Counted from the stretch's first letter, positions 17,533-26,960 are shown. The stretch is DNA of 64,000 nucleotides from Coriobacteriia bacterium (GCA_034370385.1 JAXMKZ010000030.1:62001-126000); one strand, 5' to 3'. Made by a program: numbers and translations. Notes: a model not told the origin generated them from the sequence alone.

Positions 17533-18870
17533 ATGGACACCTTCGTGATTCGCACCTTCGGGTGCCAGATGAACAAGCACGACTCCGAGCGCATCAGCGG
17601 GCTCCTGTCAGCCGCTGGCATGCGGCCGGTCTCAGAGGCACAGGACGCCCATGTCATCGTCTTCATGACGTGCTGCGTCAGGGAGAATGCCGACGAACGA
17701 CTCATCGGTCAGGTGGCAAGTCTCAAGGCGCTCAAACCTCGGAGAGGCGAGGGTCCCTTGATTGCCGTCGGTGGGTGCATCGGACAAAGAGACGGAGAAC
17801 GCCTCATCGAACAGGTGCCGCACATCGATGTGGTGTTCGGCACGCACAACGTGAGCAGGCTTCCCTTCCTGCTTCAGGCGGCCCGCGACGCCAACCGTGC
17901 CCAGGTGGAGGTGTTGGCCGAGTCCACCGAGTTCACGAGCGATCTACCCAGCGAGCGCGAGCATCCATGGCACGCATGGCTGCCGATAACGGTCGGGTGC
18001 AACAACTTCTGCTCATACTGCGTGGTACCTCACGTCCGTGGCCGGGAGCGCAGCCGCTCCATGGAGGCTATCGTCCTGGAGGCGCAGCACCTCGTGGCAG
18101 ACGGCGTACTCGAGATCACGCTTCTGGGCCAGAACGTCAACTCGTATGGACGGGACCTTTTCGGCGAACCCCGTTTTGCCGAGATCCTTCGGCGTGTAGC
18201 CGATACCGGGGTGCAGAGGATCCGCTTCGCCACGAGCCACCCGAAGGATCTTCTGGACGAGACGATCCGCGTCATGACCGACACTCCTGCAGTCATGCCG
18301 TACCTGCATCTGCCGGTTCAGTCCGGTTCCGACGCGATCCTTGCAAGGATGAACCGTCACTACACCGCCGAGCACTACCTGGAACTGGTCGAGAAACTCT
18401 ACTCCGCTCTACCGCACATGGCGCTGTCGACCGATGTGATCGTCGGGTTCCCCGGAGAGACGGAGGACGATTTCGAACGCACTTTGCACCTCGTTCAGAC
18501 CGCTCGCGTCGATCAGGCGTTCACCTTCATATACTCGCCACGCGAGGGTACGCCCGCCGCTAGCATGGGTGATCAGGTGCCCCGGGAGGTCTCGCAGGTG
18601 AGGTTCGACCGGCTTGTGGATCTCGTGCAGCGCTCGGCATTCGCCAAGAACAAGGTTCTCACCGGCACCGTGCAACCCGTGCTGTTCACCGGCACGAGCA
18701 AACGCGACCCGCGCGTGCTCGCGGGGCGCACCCCCGGCAACAAGGTGGTTCACGTGACCCTTGGGGACGAACAGAGCGCCTCTTCGTTCGCCGGCAAGGT
18801 TCTGGACGTCTCCATCGAAGATGCTCAGACCTGGTTCCTTTCCGGTCGCTTGCTGGGTACGAACCCCTAA
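17533..18870 (+). CDS. miaB: tRNA-2-methylthio-N6-dimethylallyladenosine synthase
   Basis: A 445-residue radical-SAM methylthiotransferase that modifies A37 of tRNAs reading UNN codons. It starts MDTFVIRTFGCQMN, the MiaB signature. Cluster ligands are Cys11, Cys47 or 48 and Cys82; the radical-SAM motif CNNFCSYC uses Cys156, Cys160 and Cys163. A C-terminal TRAM domain follows. An in-frame ATG at 17470 overlaps the preceding stop as ATGA and would add 21 residues; I prefer 17533 because relatives start there, although no clear ribosome binding site is seen. Its substrate-making partner miaA lies two genes downstream. Confidence 0.93.
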   Translation: MDTFVIRTFGCQMNKHDSERISGLLSAAGMRPVSEAQDAHVIVFMTCCVRENADERLIGQVASLKALKPRRGEGPLIAVGGCIGQRDGERLIEQVPHIDVVFGTHNVSRLPFLLQAARDANRAQVEVLAESTEFTSDLPSEREHPWHAWLPITVGCNNFCSYCVVPHVRGRERSRSMEAIVLEAQHLVADGVLEITLLGQNVNSYGRDLFGEPRFAEILRRVADTGVQRIRFATSHPKDLLDETIRVMTDTPAVMPYLHLPVQSGSDAILARMNRHYTAEHYLELVEKLYSALPHMALSTDVIVGFPGETEDDFERTLHLVQTARVDQAFTFIYSPREGTPAASMGDQVPREVSQVRFDRLVDLVQRSAFAKNKVLTGTVQPVLFTGTSKRDPRVLAGRTPGNKVVHVTLGDEQSASSFAGKVLDVSIEDAQTWFLSGRLLGTNP

Positions 18871-18931
18871 GTAGGGTCGTCTTCCGGCAGCGCGTATACG
18901 GGAAGGCCGCAGTCCAGGGGGTCTAGCAGAC

Positions 18932-20314
18932 ATGAGTAGCGTGCCCGTCTTCGGCGTCATCGCGCCGCATCCTCCGATCTTCGTAGCGAGTGTGGGTGGA
19001 GAGCGCACTCATCAGACCCGACGATCGATCGACGCGCTCCAGAGGGCCGCCCACGCGTTGCATCTGTTCGACCCCGATACCCTCGTGCTCATGTCTCCGC
19101 ACGCTCCCGCGCTCGCAGACGCCTTCCTCGTTGACGGGGCCGAGCAGCTGTCGGGGTCACTTGGTACGTTCGGCGACGATCGTTTGCGCTCGTATCGAGG
19201 AGACCCTGAACTCGCTTCCGCGATCGCCTCGGAAGTGGCTACCGTGGGACACGCGGTCGCCCTGCGCTCGGAGGACCCCCGGCTGCAGCCCGGCTGGCTC
19301 GATCACGCGTCGATCGTCCCGCTGGATTTTCTCGACAAGGACTCGCGCTATGCGCTGGTCGTCGTCTCACTGTCCCACCTTGGCTACCACGCTCACCGTG
19401 ACTTCGGCGCTGCGGTCGCCTGTGCCGCCGAACGCATCGGTCGCCGCGTTGCGTTCATCGCCAGCGGTGATCTCTCGCATCGATTGACCCCCGACGCACC
19501 GGCGGGCTACTCGGTTCGGGGACAGGAGCTGGACGCTTGGATCATCGACCGCGTTGCCCAAGGGTCTCTCGCGCAGCTGGTGGACTGTGATCGCGATCTG
19601 GCGGAGGCGGGAGGCGAGTGCGGGCTTCGCTCCATCATCGCGCTCGGAGGGTACTGCGGCGAGGACCCCGCACCCGTACGGAAGTTGTCGTATGAGGGGC
19701 CGTGGGGCGTCGGATACCTCACCGCGCTCGTCGGCCACGCAGCCCTCGAATCCGACGACGCGGCTCGGACACCCGCGACCGGGTACCGAGGCGGGACTCC
19801 CGGAGCGGACGAGTCTGAGGTCGTCAGGCTCGCGCGCAGGGCCATCGTGTCACGCGTGAGCGCCGACGCCGTGGTGTCCGACGCCGCGCTCGCGGGTGCT
19901 GAGTATCCGGAGCGCGCCGGCGTCTTCGTCTCCCTCCACCGTCACGGGGACCTGCGTGGCTGCATCGGCACCATCGCACCCACGCAGGCGTACCTTGGAG
20001 CGGAGGTGGTGGGCAACGCAGTCGAGGCGGCGACCAACGACCCGCGGTTCCCGTCACTCTCAGCTGATGAACTCGAGGACCTCGAGATCAAAGTGGATGT
20101 GCTTCATGCTCCCGAGCCCGCCGCAGTGGAGGACCTGGACCCCGCGCACTTCGGGGTGATCGTCACCAGTGGATGGCGACGCGGTCTGCTCCTACCCGAT
20201 CTCGACGGGGTGGACGACGTTGATACCCAGATCGCCATTGCGCTGCGAAAGGCCGGAATCGGGCCCAAAGAGGAGTACGCCCTGCAGCGCTTCCAGGTGG
20301 ACCGCTACACTTAG
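18932..20314 (+). CDS. MEMO (LigB-like) and AMMECR1 domain fusion protein
   Basis: The 460-residue chain has two domains. Residues about 1-265 resemble the MEMO/LigB class III extradiol dioxygenase fold, with IAPHPPIFV at the start, SPHAP near 54 and SGDLSHRL near 178. Residues about 285-460 form an AMMECR1 domain with GVFVSLHRHGDLRGCIGT and AVEAATNDPRFPSL. These are components B and A of the AmmeMemoRadiSam set; the radical-SAM component is not in this window. Biochemical function is not established for the family. It sits between miaB and miaA, which suggests an RNA- or cofactor-related role, but that is only context. Confidence 0.88.
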   Translation: MSSVPVFGVIAPHPPIFVASVGGERTHQTRRSIDALQRAAHALHLFDPDTLVLMSPHAPALADAFLVDGAEQLSGSLGTFGDDRLRSYRGDPELASAIASEVATVGHAVALRSEDPRLQPGWLDHASIVPLDFLDKDSRYALVVVSLSHLGYHAHRDFGAAVACAAERIGRRVAFIASGDLSHRLTPDAPAGYSVRGQELDAWIIDRVAQGSLAQLVDCDRDLAEAGGECGLRSIIALGGYCGEDPAPVRKLSYEGPWGVGYLTALVGHAALESDDAARTPATGYRGGTPGADESEVVRLARRAIVSRVSADAVVSDAALAGAEYPERAGVFVSLHRHGDLRGCIGTIAPTQAYLGAEVVGNAVEAATNDPRFPSLSADELEDLEIKVDVLHAPEPAAVEDLDPAHFGVIVTSGWRRGLLLPDLDGVDDVDTQIAIALRKAGIGPKEEYALQRFQVDRYT

Positions 20315-20317
20315 CGG

Positions 20318-21265
20318 GTGAGCGAACACCCCTCAGACACCTCAACCCTGCGCGTCCTGGCCGTGGTCGGACCAACATGCGTAGGGAAGTCCGACGTCGC
20401 GGAGCGCCTCGCACTGGCCGACGACGGCGAGATCGTATCGGCCGATGCCATGCAGGTGTACCGGGGGATGGACATCGGGACGGCGAAGCCGAGCCTGACT
20501 AAGCGGATGGTGCCGTACCACTGTGTCGACCTGGTCGACCCCGGCACCCCGTACTCCGCTGCTCTCTTCCAGCGAGACGCACGCGAGGCCATCGCCGGCT
20601 GTGCTGCGCGCGGTCGACTGCCTATCGTGTGCGGCGGCACAGGACTCTACGTGAGAGCCGCACTCGATCCACTTTCGTTCCCGCCGCCGGCTGAACGGGA
20701 TGCTGACACGACGCGCGAACGCTATGGGGCCCTGGCGGCTGAGTTGGGCCCGCAGGGCCTCCATGCACTGCTTGCCGACCGCGACCCCAAAAGCGCTGCC
20801 CTCATCCACCCGAACAACGTGCGTCGGGTCCTGCGCGCCCTCGAGATGGCGGACGAGGGGGTCTCTTACGCAACACAGGCGTGTGGGTTCTCAGAGCGCA
20901 CAAGCATCTTCGCTGCGGCGTTTCTCGGATTGACCATGGAACGCCGGGCACTCTATGAGCGCATCGACAGGCGGGTGGACTCGATGATGGCAGCCGGACT
21001 GCTAGCCGAAGTCGAGCTGCTTGTGCGCTCGGGGTTTCGCGAGGCGCTCACCGCCGCGCAGGCAATCGGCTACAAGGAGTTCGTACCGGTCCTCGATGGC
21101 GCCCTCTCGGTCGATGAGGCCGTCGCTTCGGTCAAGATGGCCACACGTCGCTACGCTAAGCGTCAACTCACCTGGTTCCGCGCGGACGAACGCATACGAT
21201 GGGTGGATGTGACCGATCTTTCACCTGCCGAAACGCTCGCTGCGGCCCAAGAGGCGCTAAGATGA
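20318..21265 (+). CDS. miaA: tRNA dimethylallyltransferase
   Basis: This 315-residue enzyme transfers the dimethylallyl group to A37 of tRNA, making the substrate of MiaB. The P-loop GPTCVGKS is at 18-25, followed by EIVSADAMQVYRGMDIGTAK near 39-58, which is diagnostic of MiaA. The C-terminal part has YKEFVPVL and RYAKRQLTWFR. The GTG start lies four bases after the preceding stop. The P-loop has Cys-Val where most relatives have Ala-Ser or Thr-Ala, still consistent with nucleotide binding. Confidence 0.95.
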   Translation: MSEHPSDTSTLRVLAVVGPTCVGKSDVAERLALADDGEIVSADAMQVYRGMDIGTAKPSLTKRMVPYHCVDLVDPGTPYSAALFQRDAREAIAGCAARGRLPIVCGGTGLYVRAALDPLSFPPPAERDADTTRERYGALAAELGPQGLHALLADRDPKSAALIHPNNVRRVLRALEMADEGVSYATQACGFSERTSIFAAAFLGLTMERRALYERIDRRVDSMMAAGLLAEVELLVRSGFREALTAAQAIGYKEFVPVLDGALSVDEAVASVKMATRRYAKRQLTWFRADERIRWVDVTDLSPAETLAAAQEALR

Positions 21266-21299
21266 GAGTACCTACCGCACGTCAGGGGGCGCGAACACA

Positions 21300-22175
21300 G
21301 TGGATCTGAACTTCACGAAGATGCACGGGCTCGGCAACGATTTCATCGTCATCGACGACCGTGAGGGAGAACTCGAGCTGGCTCCTGAAGCGGTCGAGTG
21401 GTTCTGCGACAGGAACTTCGGCATCGGCGCTGACGGCCTCATGCTGGTGCGCCCGGCGACCACAGGAGAGGCGGACTTCTCGTGGTGGTTCCGAAACTCC
21501 GATGGATCCGTGGCGGAGATGTGCGGCAACGGGATTCGGTGCTTTGCCAAGTACGTGGTCGACCACGGCCTCGTCTCTGCTGAGTCACGCTCCGTCCGCG
21601 TCGAGACCGATCTGGGAGTCTATGAGGTCGAGATCAGGCGCTCGGATGACGGCCTTGTGGAGTCTGCCACCGTCGACATGGGGGCTCCCATCCTCCGTCC
21701 CGCCGATATTCCCACCACCTTGTCGTGCGAGGACCCTGAGGATCCGGTCATCAACTGCGATCTGAACACCTCGACGGGGCCAGTTTCCGTATCGTGCATC
21801 TCTATGGGCAACCCTCACTGCATCATCTTCGTCGATGATGTGGAGACCGCTCCCGTGTACGAGCTTGGATCCGAGATCGAGATTGATCCCGCGTTTCCCC
21901 GAAAGACCAACGTCGAGTTCGTCCAGATCCTTGGAGACGATCGCATGCGCCTGCGCGTGTGGGAGCGGGGAGTGGGGGAGACGCTTGCCTGTGGGACGGG
22001 TGCTTGCGCAGCGACGGTAGCCACCGCGCTGTCATGCCGGGGAGGACGGGACGCCACTGTGGAACTCCCCGGAGGCGAACTCGTTATCCGGTGGTCTGAA
22101 GACGGACATGTACTCATGACCGGGCCTGCGGAAGAGGTCTTCGCGGGAGTGCTCCGCATTCCCGAGGATGACTGA
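21300..22175 (+). CDS. dapF: Diaminopimelate epimerase
   Basis: A 291-residue enzyme converting LL- to meso-diaminopimelate without cofactor. The two catalytic cysteines are present: Cys75 in MCGNGIRCFAKYV and Cys231 in ETLACGTGACAA. MHGLGNDFIVID at the N-terminus is the usual opening. The GTG start is preceded by AGGGGGC. The last eight bases overlap the start of the next gene. With dapA and the dapL-type aminotransferase in this window it completes the short route from tetrahydrodipicolinate to meso-diaminopimelate. Confidence 0.96.
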   Translation: MDLNFTKMHGLGNDFIVIDDREGELELAPEAVEWFCDRNFGIGADGLMLVRPATTGEADFSWWFRNSDGSVAEMCGNGIRCFAKYVVDHGLVSAESRSVRVETDLGVYEVEIRRSDDGLVESATVDMGAPILRPADIPTTLSCEDPEDPVINCDLNTSTGPVSVSCISMGNPHCIIFVDDVETAPVYELGSEIEIDPAFPRKTNVEFVQILGDDRMRLRVWERGVGETLACGTGACAATVATALSCRGGRDATVELPGGELVIRWSEDGHVLMTGPAEEVFAGVLRIPEDD

Positions 22176-23049
22176 CGTCGACCGCCGCCCTTCACTGGCT
22201 CTGAGCAATGAGGCACTCGCTACGCTTGCCTGTCCGGTCTGCACAGAACCTCTGCACGCCACATCCGGTTCTCTCGCGTGCGAAGCGGGCCACGTTTTCG
22301 ACCTCGCCCGTCAAGGCTACGTGAGCCTTCTTGCGGGAGGATCGACGTCTGACACCGGGGACAGCGCGGATATGGTCACCGCGCGATCGCGGTTCTTGGC
22401 GGGTTCACACTACGACCCCATCGCGGCCGCGGTCGTCGACGCCCTAGCGTCGTCACCAAGCGCAGGCCGTCCGATCGCAGATGCCGGGGCGGGCACCGGG
22501 TGGCTGCTCTCACGGGTGCTGGACGCGGACTCGGCGCGTTGCGCCGGTGTGGCACTCGACCTATCCAAGTACGCGGCGCGTCGGGCCGCCCAAGCGCACC
22601 CACGCATCCTGTCTGTGGTCGCAGACATCTGGAGACCCCTGCCGCTGGCCTCTGGGGTCTTCGACGCGGTGCTGAACTTCTTCGCCCCCAGGAACGCTTC
22701 TGAGTTCGCGCGTGTACTCGCCCCTTCGGGCGTCGTCGTCGCGGTGACGCCGCTGGCTTCGCATCTGTGTGAAGTGCGAACCATCCTACCGCTGCTGCGA
22801 ATCGAGCCAGCAAAGCACGAGCGTCTGGCCGCGGTGATGGCCGACGATTTCGAGATGGCTGTGGATCATGACGTCGCCTTCGCGATGCGATTGAGTCACT
22901 CAGACATCACCGACCTGGTGGCTATGGGTCCGTCCTCGCACCATGTCGACGACGCGGTCATCCGAGAATCGATCACCGGACTGCCCGCCGAGGTCGAGGT
23001 CACCGGTGCGGTACGCGTCTCCATGTTTCGCAAGCGTAACGGCTCGTGA
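22168..23049 (+). CDS. 23S rRNA guanine-N1 methyltransferase, RlmA family
   Basis: A 293-residue SAM-dependent methyltransferase with an N-terminal zinc site formed by Cys22, Cys25, Cys38 and His42 (ACPVC...CEAGH), followed by the RlmA phrase FDLARQGYVSLL and SAM motif ADAGAGTGW near 112. In Gram-positive bacteria the RlmA-II/TlrB members methylate G748 of 23S rRNA, whereas Gram-negative RlmA-I acts on G745; I infer the first but cannot prove the target. The ATG lies inside the last codons of dapF, so translation is coupled. Confidence 0.86.
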   Translation: MTDVDRRPSLALSNEALATLACPVCTEPLHATSGSLACEAGHVFDLARQGYVSLLAGGSTSDTGDSADMVTARSRFLAGSHYDPIAAAVVDALASSPSAGRPIADAGAGTGWLLSRVLDADSARCAGVALDLSKYAARRAAQAHPRILSVVADIWRPLPLASGVFDAVLNFFAPRNASEFARVLAPSGVVVAVTPLASHLCEVRTILPLLRIEPAKHERLAAVMADDFEMAVDHDVAFAMRLSHSDITDLVAMGPSSHHVDDAVIRESITGLPAEVEVTGAVRVSMFRKRNGS

Positions 23050-23135
23050 AGGCCACTTCACCGGGCCGCCACGAGTGTTACCATGTCACGCACGACCCAC
23101 GGTCACCGATGTGATCGTCCACCGATACGAGAAGG

Positions 23136-24305
23136 ATGCTGATCGCCTTGAGGACCGCCACGCGCATCGCGAATCTGCCCCCGTACCTCTTCGCCGAGAT
23201 CGACCGCAAGAAGGAGGAGAAGCAGGCGCAGGGTGTGGACGTGATCTCTCTGGGCATCGGTGACCCCGACATGCCGACGCCTAACCGCATCGTCGATGCG
23301 ATGGCGCAGGCCATACGGAACCCCGGCAACCACCAGTATCCGAGCTACTACGGCTCCAAGCCCTACCGTGAGGCGTGCGCTGAGTGGGTGCGGCGGCGCT
23401 TCGCGATCGAGCTCGATCCCGCCACCGAGGTTCTCGCTCTCATCGGTAGCAAGGAGGGCATCGCCCACCTGTTCCCGGCGTTCGTCGATCCGGGCGACTA
23501 CACGCTCGTGCCCGGCGTCGGCTACCCCGTGTATCACACCGGAGGCATCCTCTCTGGCGGACTGACCCACTGGATGCCGATGAGTGACAGCAACGACTGG
23601 CTGGCCGACTTCGAGTCCACGCCCGCAGACGTGCTAGCCAAGACGAAGATGATGTTCCTGAGCTACCCCAACAATCCGTCGTCAGCCATCGCGCCGGTCG
23701 AATACTTCGACAAGGCGATCGCATTCGCCCGCGAGCACGACATTCTGCTCGTGCACGACAACGCGTACTCGGAGATCGGCTTTGACGGCTACAAGCCGCC
23801 AAGCCTACTGGAGCGCCCGGGCGCGCGCGATGTCGCGATCGAACTGTTCAGCTGCTCGAAGGCGTACAACATGACCGGCTGGCGAGCGGCGTTCGCGGCA
23901 GGCAATCCCGATGCGATCAAGGCACTTGGAACGGTCAAGTCCAATATCGACTCCGGCATATTCACGGCCGTCCAGGACGCCGCGATAGAGGCCATGCTCG
24001 GCCCACAGGACGACGTCGTCGAGATGAGCAAGCTCTACCAGCGCCGTCGTGACCTGGTGATGGACGCCCTCGACTCCATCGGGCTGTCAGCACGCACCCC
24101 GAAGGGCACCATCTACGTGTGGGCTCGCATTCCCGAGGGGACGACATCTGCCGAGTATGCAGGACGCGTGCTTGACGAGGCCGGCGTCATCGTCGCCCCC
24201 GGCAGCGCATACGGACCCGACGGCGAAGGATACATCCGCATCTCGCTGGCAACGCCTGACGATCGTCTCGTCGAGGCCCTCGAGCGGATCAAGACCTCTC
24301 TCTAG
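23136..24305 (+). CDS. dapL: LL-diaminopimelate aminotransferase (DapL-type)
   Basis: This 389-residue fold-type I PLP aminotransferase contains NLPPYLFAEIDRKK, LGIGDPDMPTP, the substrate phrase YPSYYGSKPYREA and the PLP lysine, Lys242, in SCSKAYNMTGWR. These features match DapL, which makes LL-diaminopimelate directly from tetrahydrodipicolinate and glutamate. Other class I aminotransferases remain possible, but dapA and dapF nearby support the assignment. ATG 23136 abuts GAGAAGG; TTG 23148 is better spaced from it and gives a more typical N-terminus. Confidence 0.87.
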   Translation: MLIALRTATRIANLPPYLFAEIDRKKEEKQAQGVDVISLGIGDPDMPTPNRIVDAMAQAIRNPGNHQYPSYYGSKPYREACAEWVRRRFAIELDPATEVLALIGSKEGIAHLFPAFVDPGDYTLVPGVGYPVYHTGGILSGGLTHWMPMSDSNDWLADFESTPADVLAKTKMMFLSYPNNPSSAIAPVEYFDKAIAFAREHDILLVHDNAYSEIGFDGYKPPSLLERPGARDVAIELFSCSKAYNMTGWRAAFAAGNPDAIKALGTVKSNIDSGIFTAVQDAAIEAMLGPQDDVVEMSKLYQRRRDLVMDALDSIGLSARTPKGTIYVWARIPEGTTSAEYAGRVLDEAGVIVAPGSAYGPDGEGYIRISLATPDDRLVEALERIKTSL

Positions 24306-24324
24306 GTGGGCGTACCCTTCTAAC

Positions 24325-25644
24325 GTGACCAAGAACAGGACGTACCCGCATACCGGCGAAGAGCACGACGCGGAACGAGAGCGCGCGATTCTGGTCGGCA
24401 TCGATCGCAACTCCGCCGACTGGCCGCTCGAGGAGTCGCTCGCTGAGCTCACGCGCCTGGCGCACACTGCCGGCGCCGACGTGGTCGGCACCCTGACTCA
24501 ACGCATGGACCGCCCGCACCCGCGCACGTTCATCGGAAGCGGCAAGGCCGAAGAGGTGGCGGCGTTGGCGGCGAGCCAACGCGCCACGGCCGTCATCTTC
24601 GACGATGACCTCAGCCCGAGCCAGCAGGCCAATCTCGAAGGTATCCTTCCTGATGTCAAGGTGCTCGACCGTACGCAGCTGATCCTCGACATCTTCGCGC
24701 TGCACGCCGAGAGCCGCGAGGGGAAGCTCCAGGTGGAGCTTGCGCAGCTCGAATACCTTCTTCCGCGCCTGCGCGGCATGTGGGGGCACCTGACGCGAGA
24801 GCGTCTGGGAGGCGGACGCGGGACACGATTCGGCGCAGGTGAGTCGCAGCTGGAAGTGGACCGCCGTCTGGCCCGAAGGCGCATCTCCGAACTCAAGCGT
24901 GAGCTCCGTGCCGTCTCCGGCGAACGCGAGCTGCAGCGCAAGCGTCGAGCTCGCTCAGGCGTCTTTCGTGTGGCACTCGTGGGTTACACGAACGCCGGAA
25001 AATCGACGCTCCTCAACGCGCTCACGAACGCCGACGTGCTCGCGTATGACATGCTGTTCGCCACACTCGACTCGACGACGCGGCGCCTCGAGATACCGGA
25101 CGGTCGTGAGATCACGATCACCGATACGGTCGGGTTCATTCACAAGCTGCCACACGGTTTGGTCGAGGCTTTCAAATCCACACTCGACGAGGTCAATGAG
25201 GCAGACCTGCTTCTCCAGGTCACCGACGCGGGCGCGCCACAACGTGATGCCCAGATGCAGTCCGTGCGCGAGGTCTTGCAGGAGATCGACGCGCACACAC
25301 GTCCGAGCGTTGTGGTGTTCAACAAGATCGACACGCTGTCAGACGAGGAGCGCGTGGCGCTAGCCAGACGCCATCCCACCGCGGTCTATTGCTCGGCGCT
25401 CAACGTCGAGGGCGTGGACGGCGTGATCGATCGCATCGCCGACGAGGCGGCGCGCGACAGCGTCACGCTCACCTTGGTCGTGCCCTACACGCGCGGTGAG
25501 ATGGTTCGGCTCGCGCACGAACGAGCCCAGATACTGTCCGAGCGTCACGGCGAGGATGGCACCCAGCTTGTCCTGCGGGTGCCGCCGGTTCTAGCTCCGC
25601 GCTTCGAGGAGTTCCGGGTTGCCCCAGCCGACGAAGACGGCTAG
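24325..25644 (+). CDS. hflX: GTPase HflX
   Basis: A 439-residue ribosome-associated GTPase that splits stalled or stressed 70S ribosomes. The N-terminal HflX domain includes [13 protein letters not shown] and the glycine-rich [18 protein letters not shown] loop. The G domain has GYTNAGKST at 220-228, [11 protein letters not shown] and NKID. I took GTG 24325 as the start because upstream codons only overlap the aminotransferase gene. Its stop codon overlaps the lexA stop from the other strand by four bases, so the two genes are convergent with no room for a separate terminator. Confidence 0.93.
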   Translation: MTKNRTYPHTGEEHDAERERAILVGIDRNSADWPLEESLAELTRLAHTAGADVVGTLTQRMDRPHPRTFIGSGKAEEVAALAASQRATAVIFDDDLSPSQQANLEGILPDVKVLDRTQLILDIFALHAESREGKLQVELAQLEYLLPRLRGMWGHLTRERLGGGRGTRFGAGESQLEVDRRLARRRISELKRELRAVSGERELQRKRRARSGVFRVALVGYTNAGKSTLLNALTNADVLAYDMLFATLDSTTRRLEIPDGREITITDTVGFIHKLPHGLVEAFKSTLDEVNEADLLLQVTDAGAPQRDAQMQSVREVLQEIDAHTRPSVVVFNKIDTLSDEERVALARRHPTAVYCSALNVEGVDGVIDRIADEAARDSVTLTLVVPYTRGEMVRLAHERAQILSERHGEDGTQLVLRVPPVLAPRFEEFRVAPADEDG

Positions 25645-26300
25645 ATCCTCCGAAACAGCGCGACGACCTTTCCGAGGATCACCACGTCACGAACGTAGAT
25701 CGGCTCCATAGCCGAGTTCTCGGGCTGAAGCCGGATACGGTCTGCCTCGCGGAAGAATGTCTTGACCGTGGCCTCCGGCTCTCCAGAGAACTCGTCGGCA
25801 ACCATGGCGACGACGATCTCGCCGTTGGAGGCGGTCTCCTGCTGCTTCACCACGACGAAGTCCCCGTTGAGGATACCGGCCTCGATCATCGAGTCACCGC
25901 GGACCTTCAGTATGAACGTCCGCTCGCCTGAGAACTCAGCCGGAAGGGGGAGCGTGCCCTCGATGTTCTCGGATGCGAGAATCGGCTGACCGGCGGCGAC
26001 CTGGCCTACGATCGGCACCGCGTGGACCTGGCCGAAATCGATCGCCGAATCGGTGTCGCGGAAGTCAAAGACCTCCAAGGCCCGCGGCTTCGATGGATCG
26101 CGGCGGATGAACCCCTTCGATTCGAGCGCAGAAAGATGCGAATGCACCGTCGACGAGGACGATAGTCCGACAGCATCTCCGATCTCTCTCACGCTCGGCG
26201 GATACCCTTTGCGATGAATCTCCGCGCGGATGAAGTCCAAGATCTGCTGCTGGCGCTTGGTCAGTTCCCGCTGGTAAGCCAATGCGGTCTCCCTCGACAT
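25641..26300 (-). CDS. lexA: LexA repressor
   Basis: The 219-residue SOS repressor. The N-terminal winged helix (about 11-75) starts [14 protein letters not shown]. The self-cleavage site is Ala103-Gly104 in GQVAAGQP, and the catalytic dyad is Ser137 (RGDSM) and Lys180 (ATVKTFF). It is the only - strand gene in the left half of the window. The ATG at 26300 may be replaced by TTG 26285, which has AGGGAG upstream and gives a more usual length. Three LexA boxes lie in the divergent region shared with the yneA-like gene, so it should repress itself. Confidence 0.96.
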   Translation of the reverse strand: MSRETALAYQRELTKRQQQILDFIRAEIHRKGYPPSVREIGDAVGLSSSSTVHSHLSALESKGFIRRDPSKPRALEVFDFRDTDSAIDFGQVHAVPIVGQVAAGQPILASENIEGTLPLPAEFSGERTFILKVRGDSMIEAGILNGDFVVVKQQETASNGEIVVAMVADEFSGEPEATVKTFFREADRIRLQPENSAMEPIYVRDVVILGKVVALFRRI

Positions 26301-26346
26301 CGAACGCCTGTACGCAGGGAGTGTAACGCTTGTTCCCTGTGTAGTG

Positions 26347-26360
26347 CAAACACGCGTTCG
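26347..26360 (-). promoter_or_regulatory. LexA box proximal to lexA
   Basis: Read on the - strand this is CGAACGCGTGTTTG, matching the CGAAC-N4-GTT pattern with one deviation. It lies 47 bases upstream of the lexA ATG and is a likely autoregulatory operator. Confidence 0.65.
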
Positions 26361-26370
26361 CTATTTCTAC

Positions 26371-26398
26371 TTGACACCGAACAGGTGTTCGTTACTAT
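26371..26398 (+). promoter_or_regulatory. Promoter of the yneA-like gene with SOS box
   Basis: TTGACA (26371-26376) and TACTAT (26393-26398) are 16 bases apart. The spacer holds CGAACAGGTGTTCG at 26378-26391, identical to the box in the recA promoter. This is the best promoter match seen in the window. Confidence 0.85.
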
Positions 26399-26403
26399 GT
26401 ATA

Positions 26404-26417
26404 CGAACGTACGTTCG
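26404..26417 (+). promoter_or_regulatory. Second LexA box, perfect palindrome
   Basis: CGAACGTACGTTCG is a perfect 14-bp palindrome of the LexA operator type. It lies immediately downstream of the -10 element and would cover the transcription start of the yneA-like gene. Its centre is 26 bases from the neighbouring box centre. Confidence 0.85.
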
Positions 26418-26493
26418 CATTAGTGATCTGGCGATGTCAGACCCTCAGCGTAGGCTGACCGCACACGATTACTCGAAGCAGGAGGTAGGACGT

Positions 26494-26838
26494 ATGGACC
26501 GGAGACGTCACTCTGACCGGAGCCCCCGAGCGCGGGCGGTGCCCGTGCTGAATCGCGATGTGGCCGTGGCGACTGTCATGATCGCTCTGCTTATCGCCGC
26601 CGTGCTGGCATCGAAGTCTCCAACCGTTGACTTTGCGACGACTTCATCGGTGACCGTCCAGCCTGGCGATACCCTGTGGAGCCTAGCTAGCGCTCACCCT
26701 GTGCGAGGTCTCGATACCGCACAGTGCGCCAGCGCGATCGCCTCGCTCAATCAGATGTCCGGCTCGGCACTGATCGCCGGGAGCGTCGTACACGTCCCGT
26801 CGTCTGTCTCACCCGGAGCGGCTGTGGCCATGCGTTAG
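26494..26838 (+). CDS. LysM-domain membrane protein, YneA-like SOS division inhibitor candidate
   Basis: The 114-residue protein has a basic N-terminus, one membrane helix at about 24-42 and a LysM domain beginning VTVQPGDTLWSLAS near 58. This is the layout of YneA, the SOS-induced cell-division suppressor of Bacillus, which is also divergent from lexA. Sequence similarity outside LysM is not evident, so the function rests on layout and context. ATG 26494 has GGAGG at 26481-26485; the longer open frame upstream would run through the operators and is not credible. nrdR follows on the same strand. Confidence 0.8.
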   Translation: MDRRRHSDRSPRARAVPVLNRDVAVATVMIALLIAAVLASKSPTVDFATTSSVTVQPGDTLWSLASAHPVRGLDTAQCASAIASLNQMSGSALIAGSVVHVPSSVSPGAAVAMR

Positions 26839-26960
26839 CCTGGCTTTCTCGGGCGCCGAACTCTCACTGCATAGGATATCCGGGCTCAAGGTGACACGAT
26901 CGCTTCAGCCAATGCCGAAGGTTCACGCCCGCTGCAATGCGCTTTCTCGATGACCTTCTG

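Noticed and set aside
17562-18563. 333-residue frame inside miaB on the same strand
   Set aside because: Arg-rich shadow of miaB in another frame; miaB has complete catalytic motifs.
26302-26315. Fourth LexA box next to the lexA start codon
   Set aside because: CGAACGCCTGTACG fails at the conserved right half GTTCG, so it was not counted.
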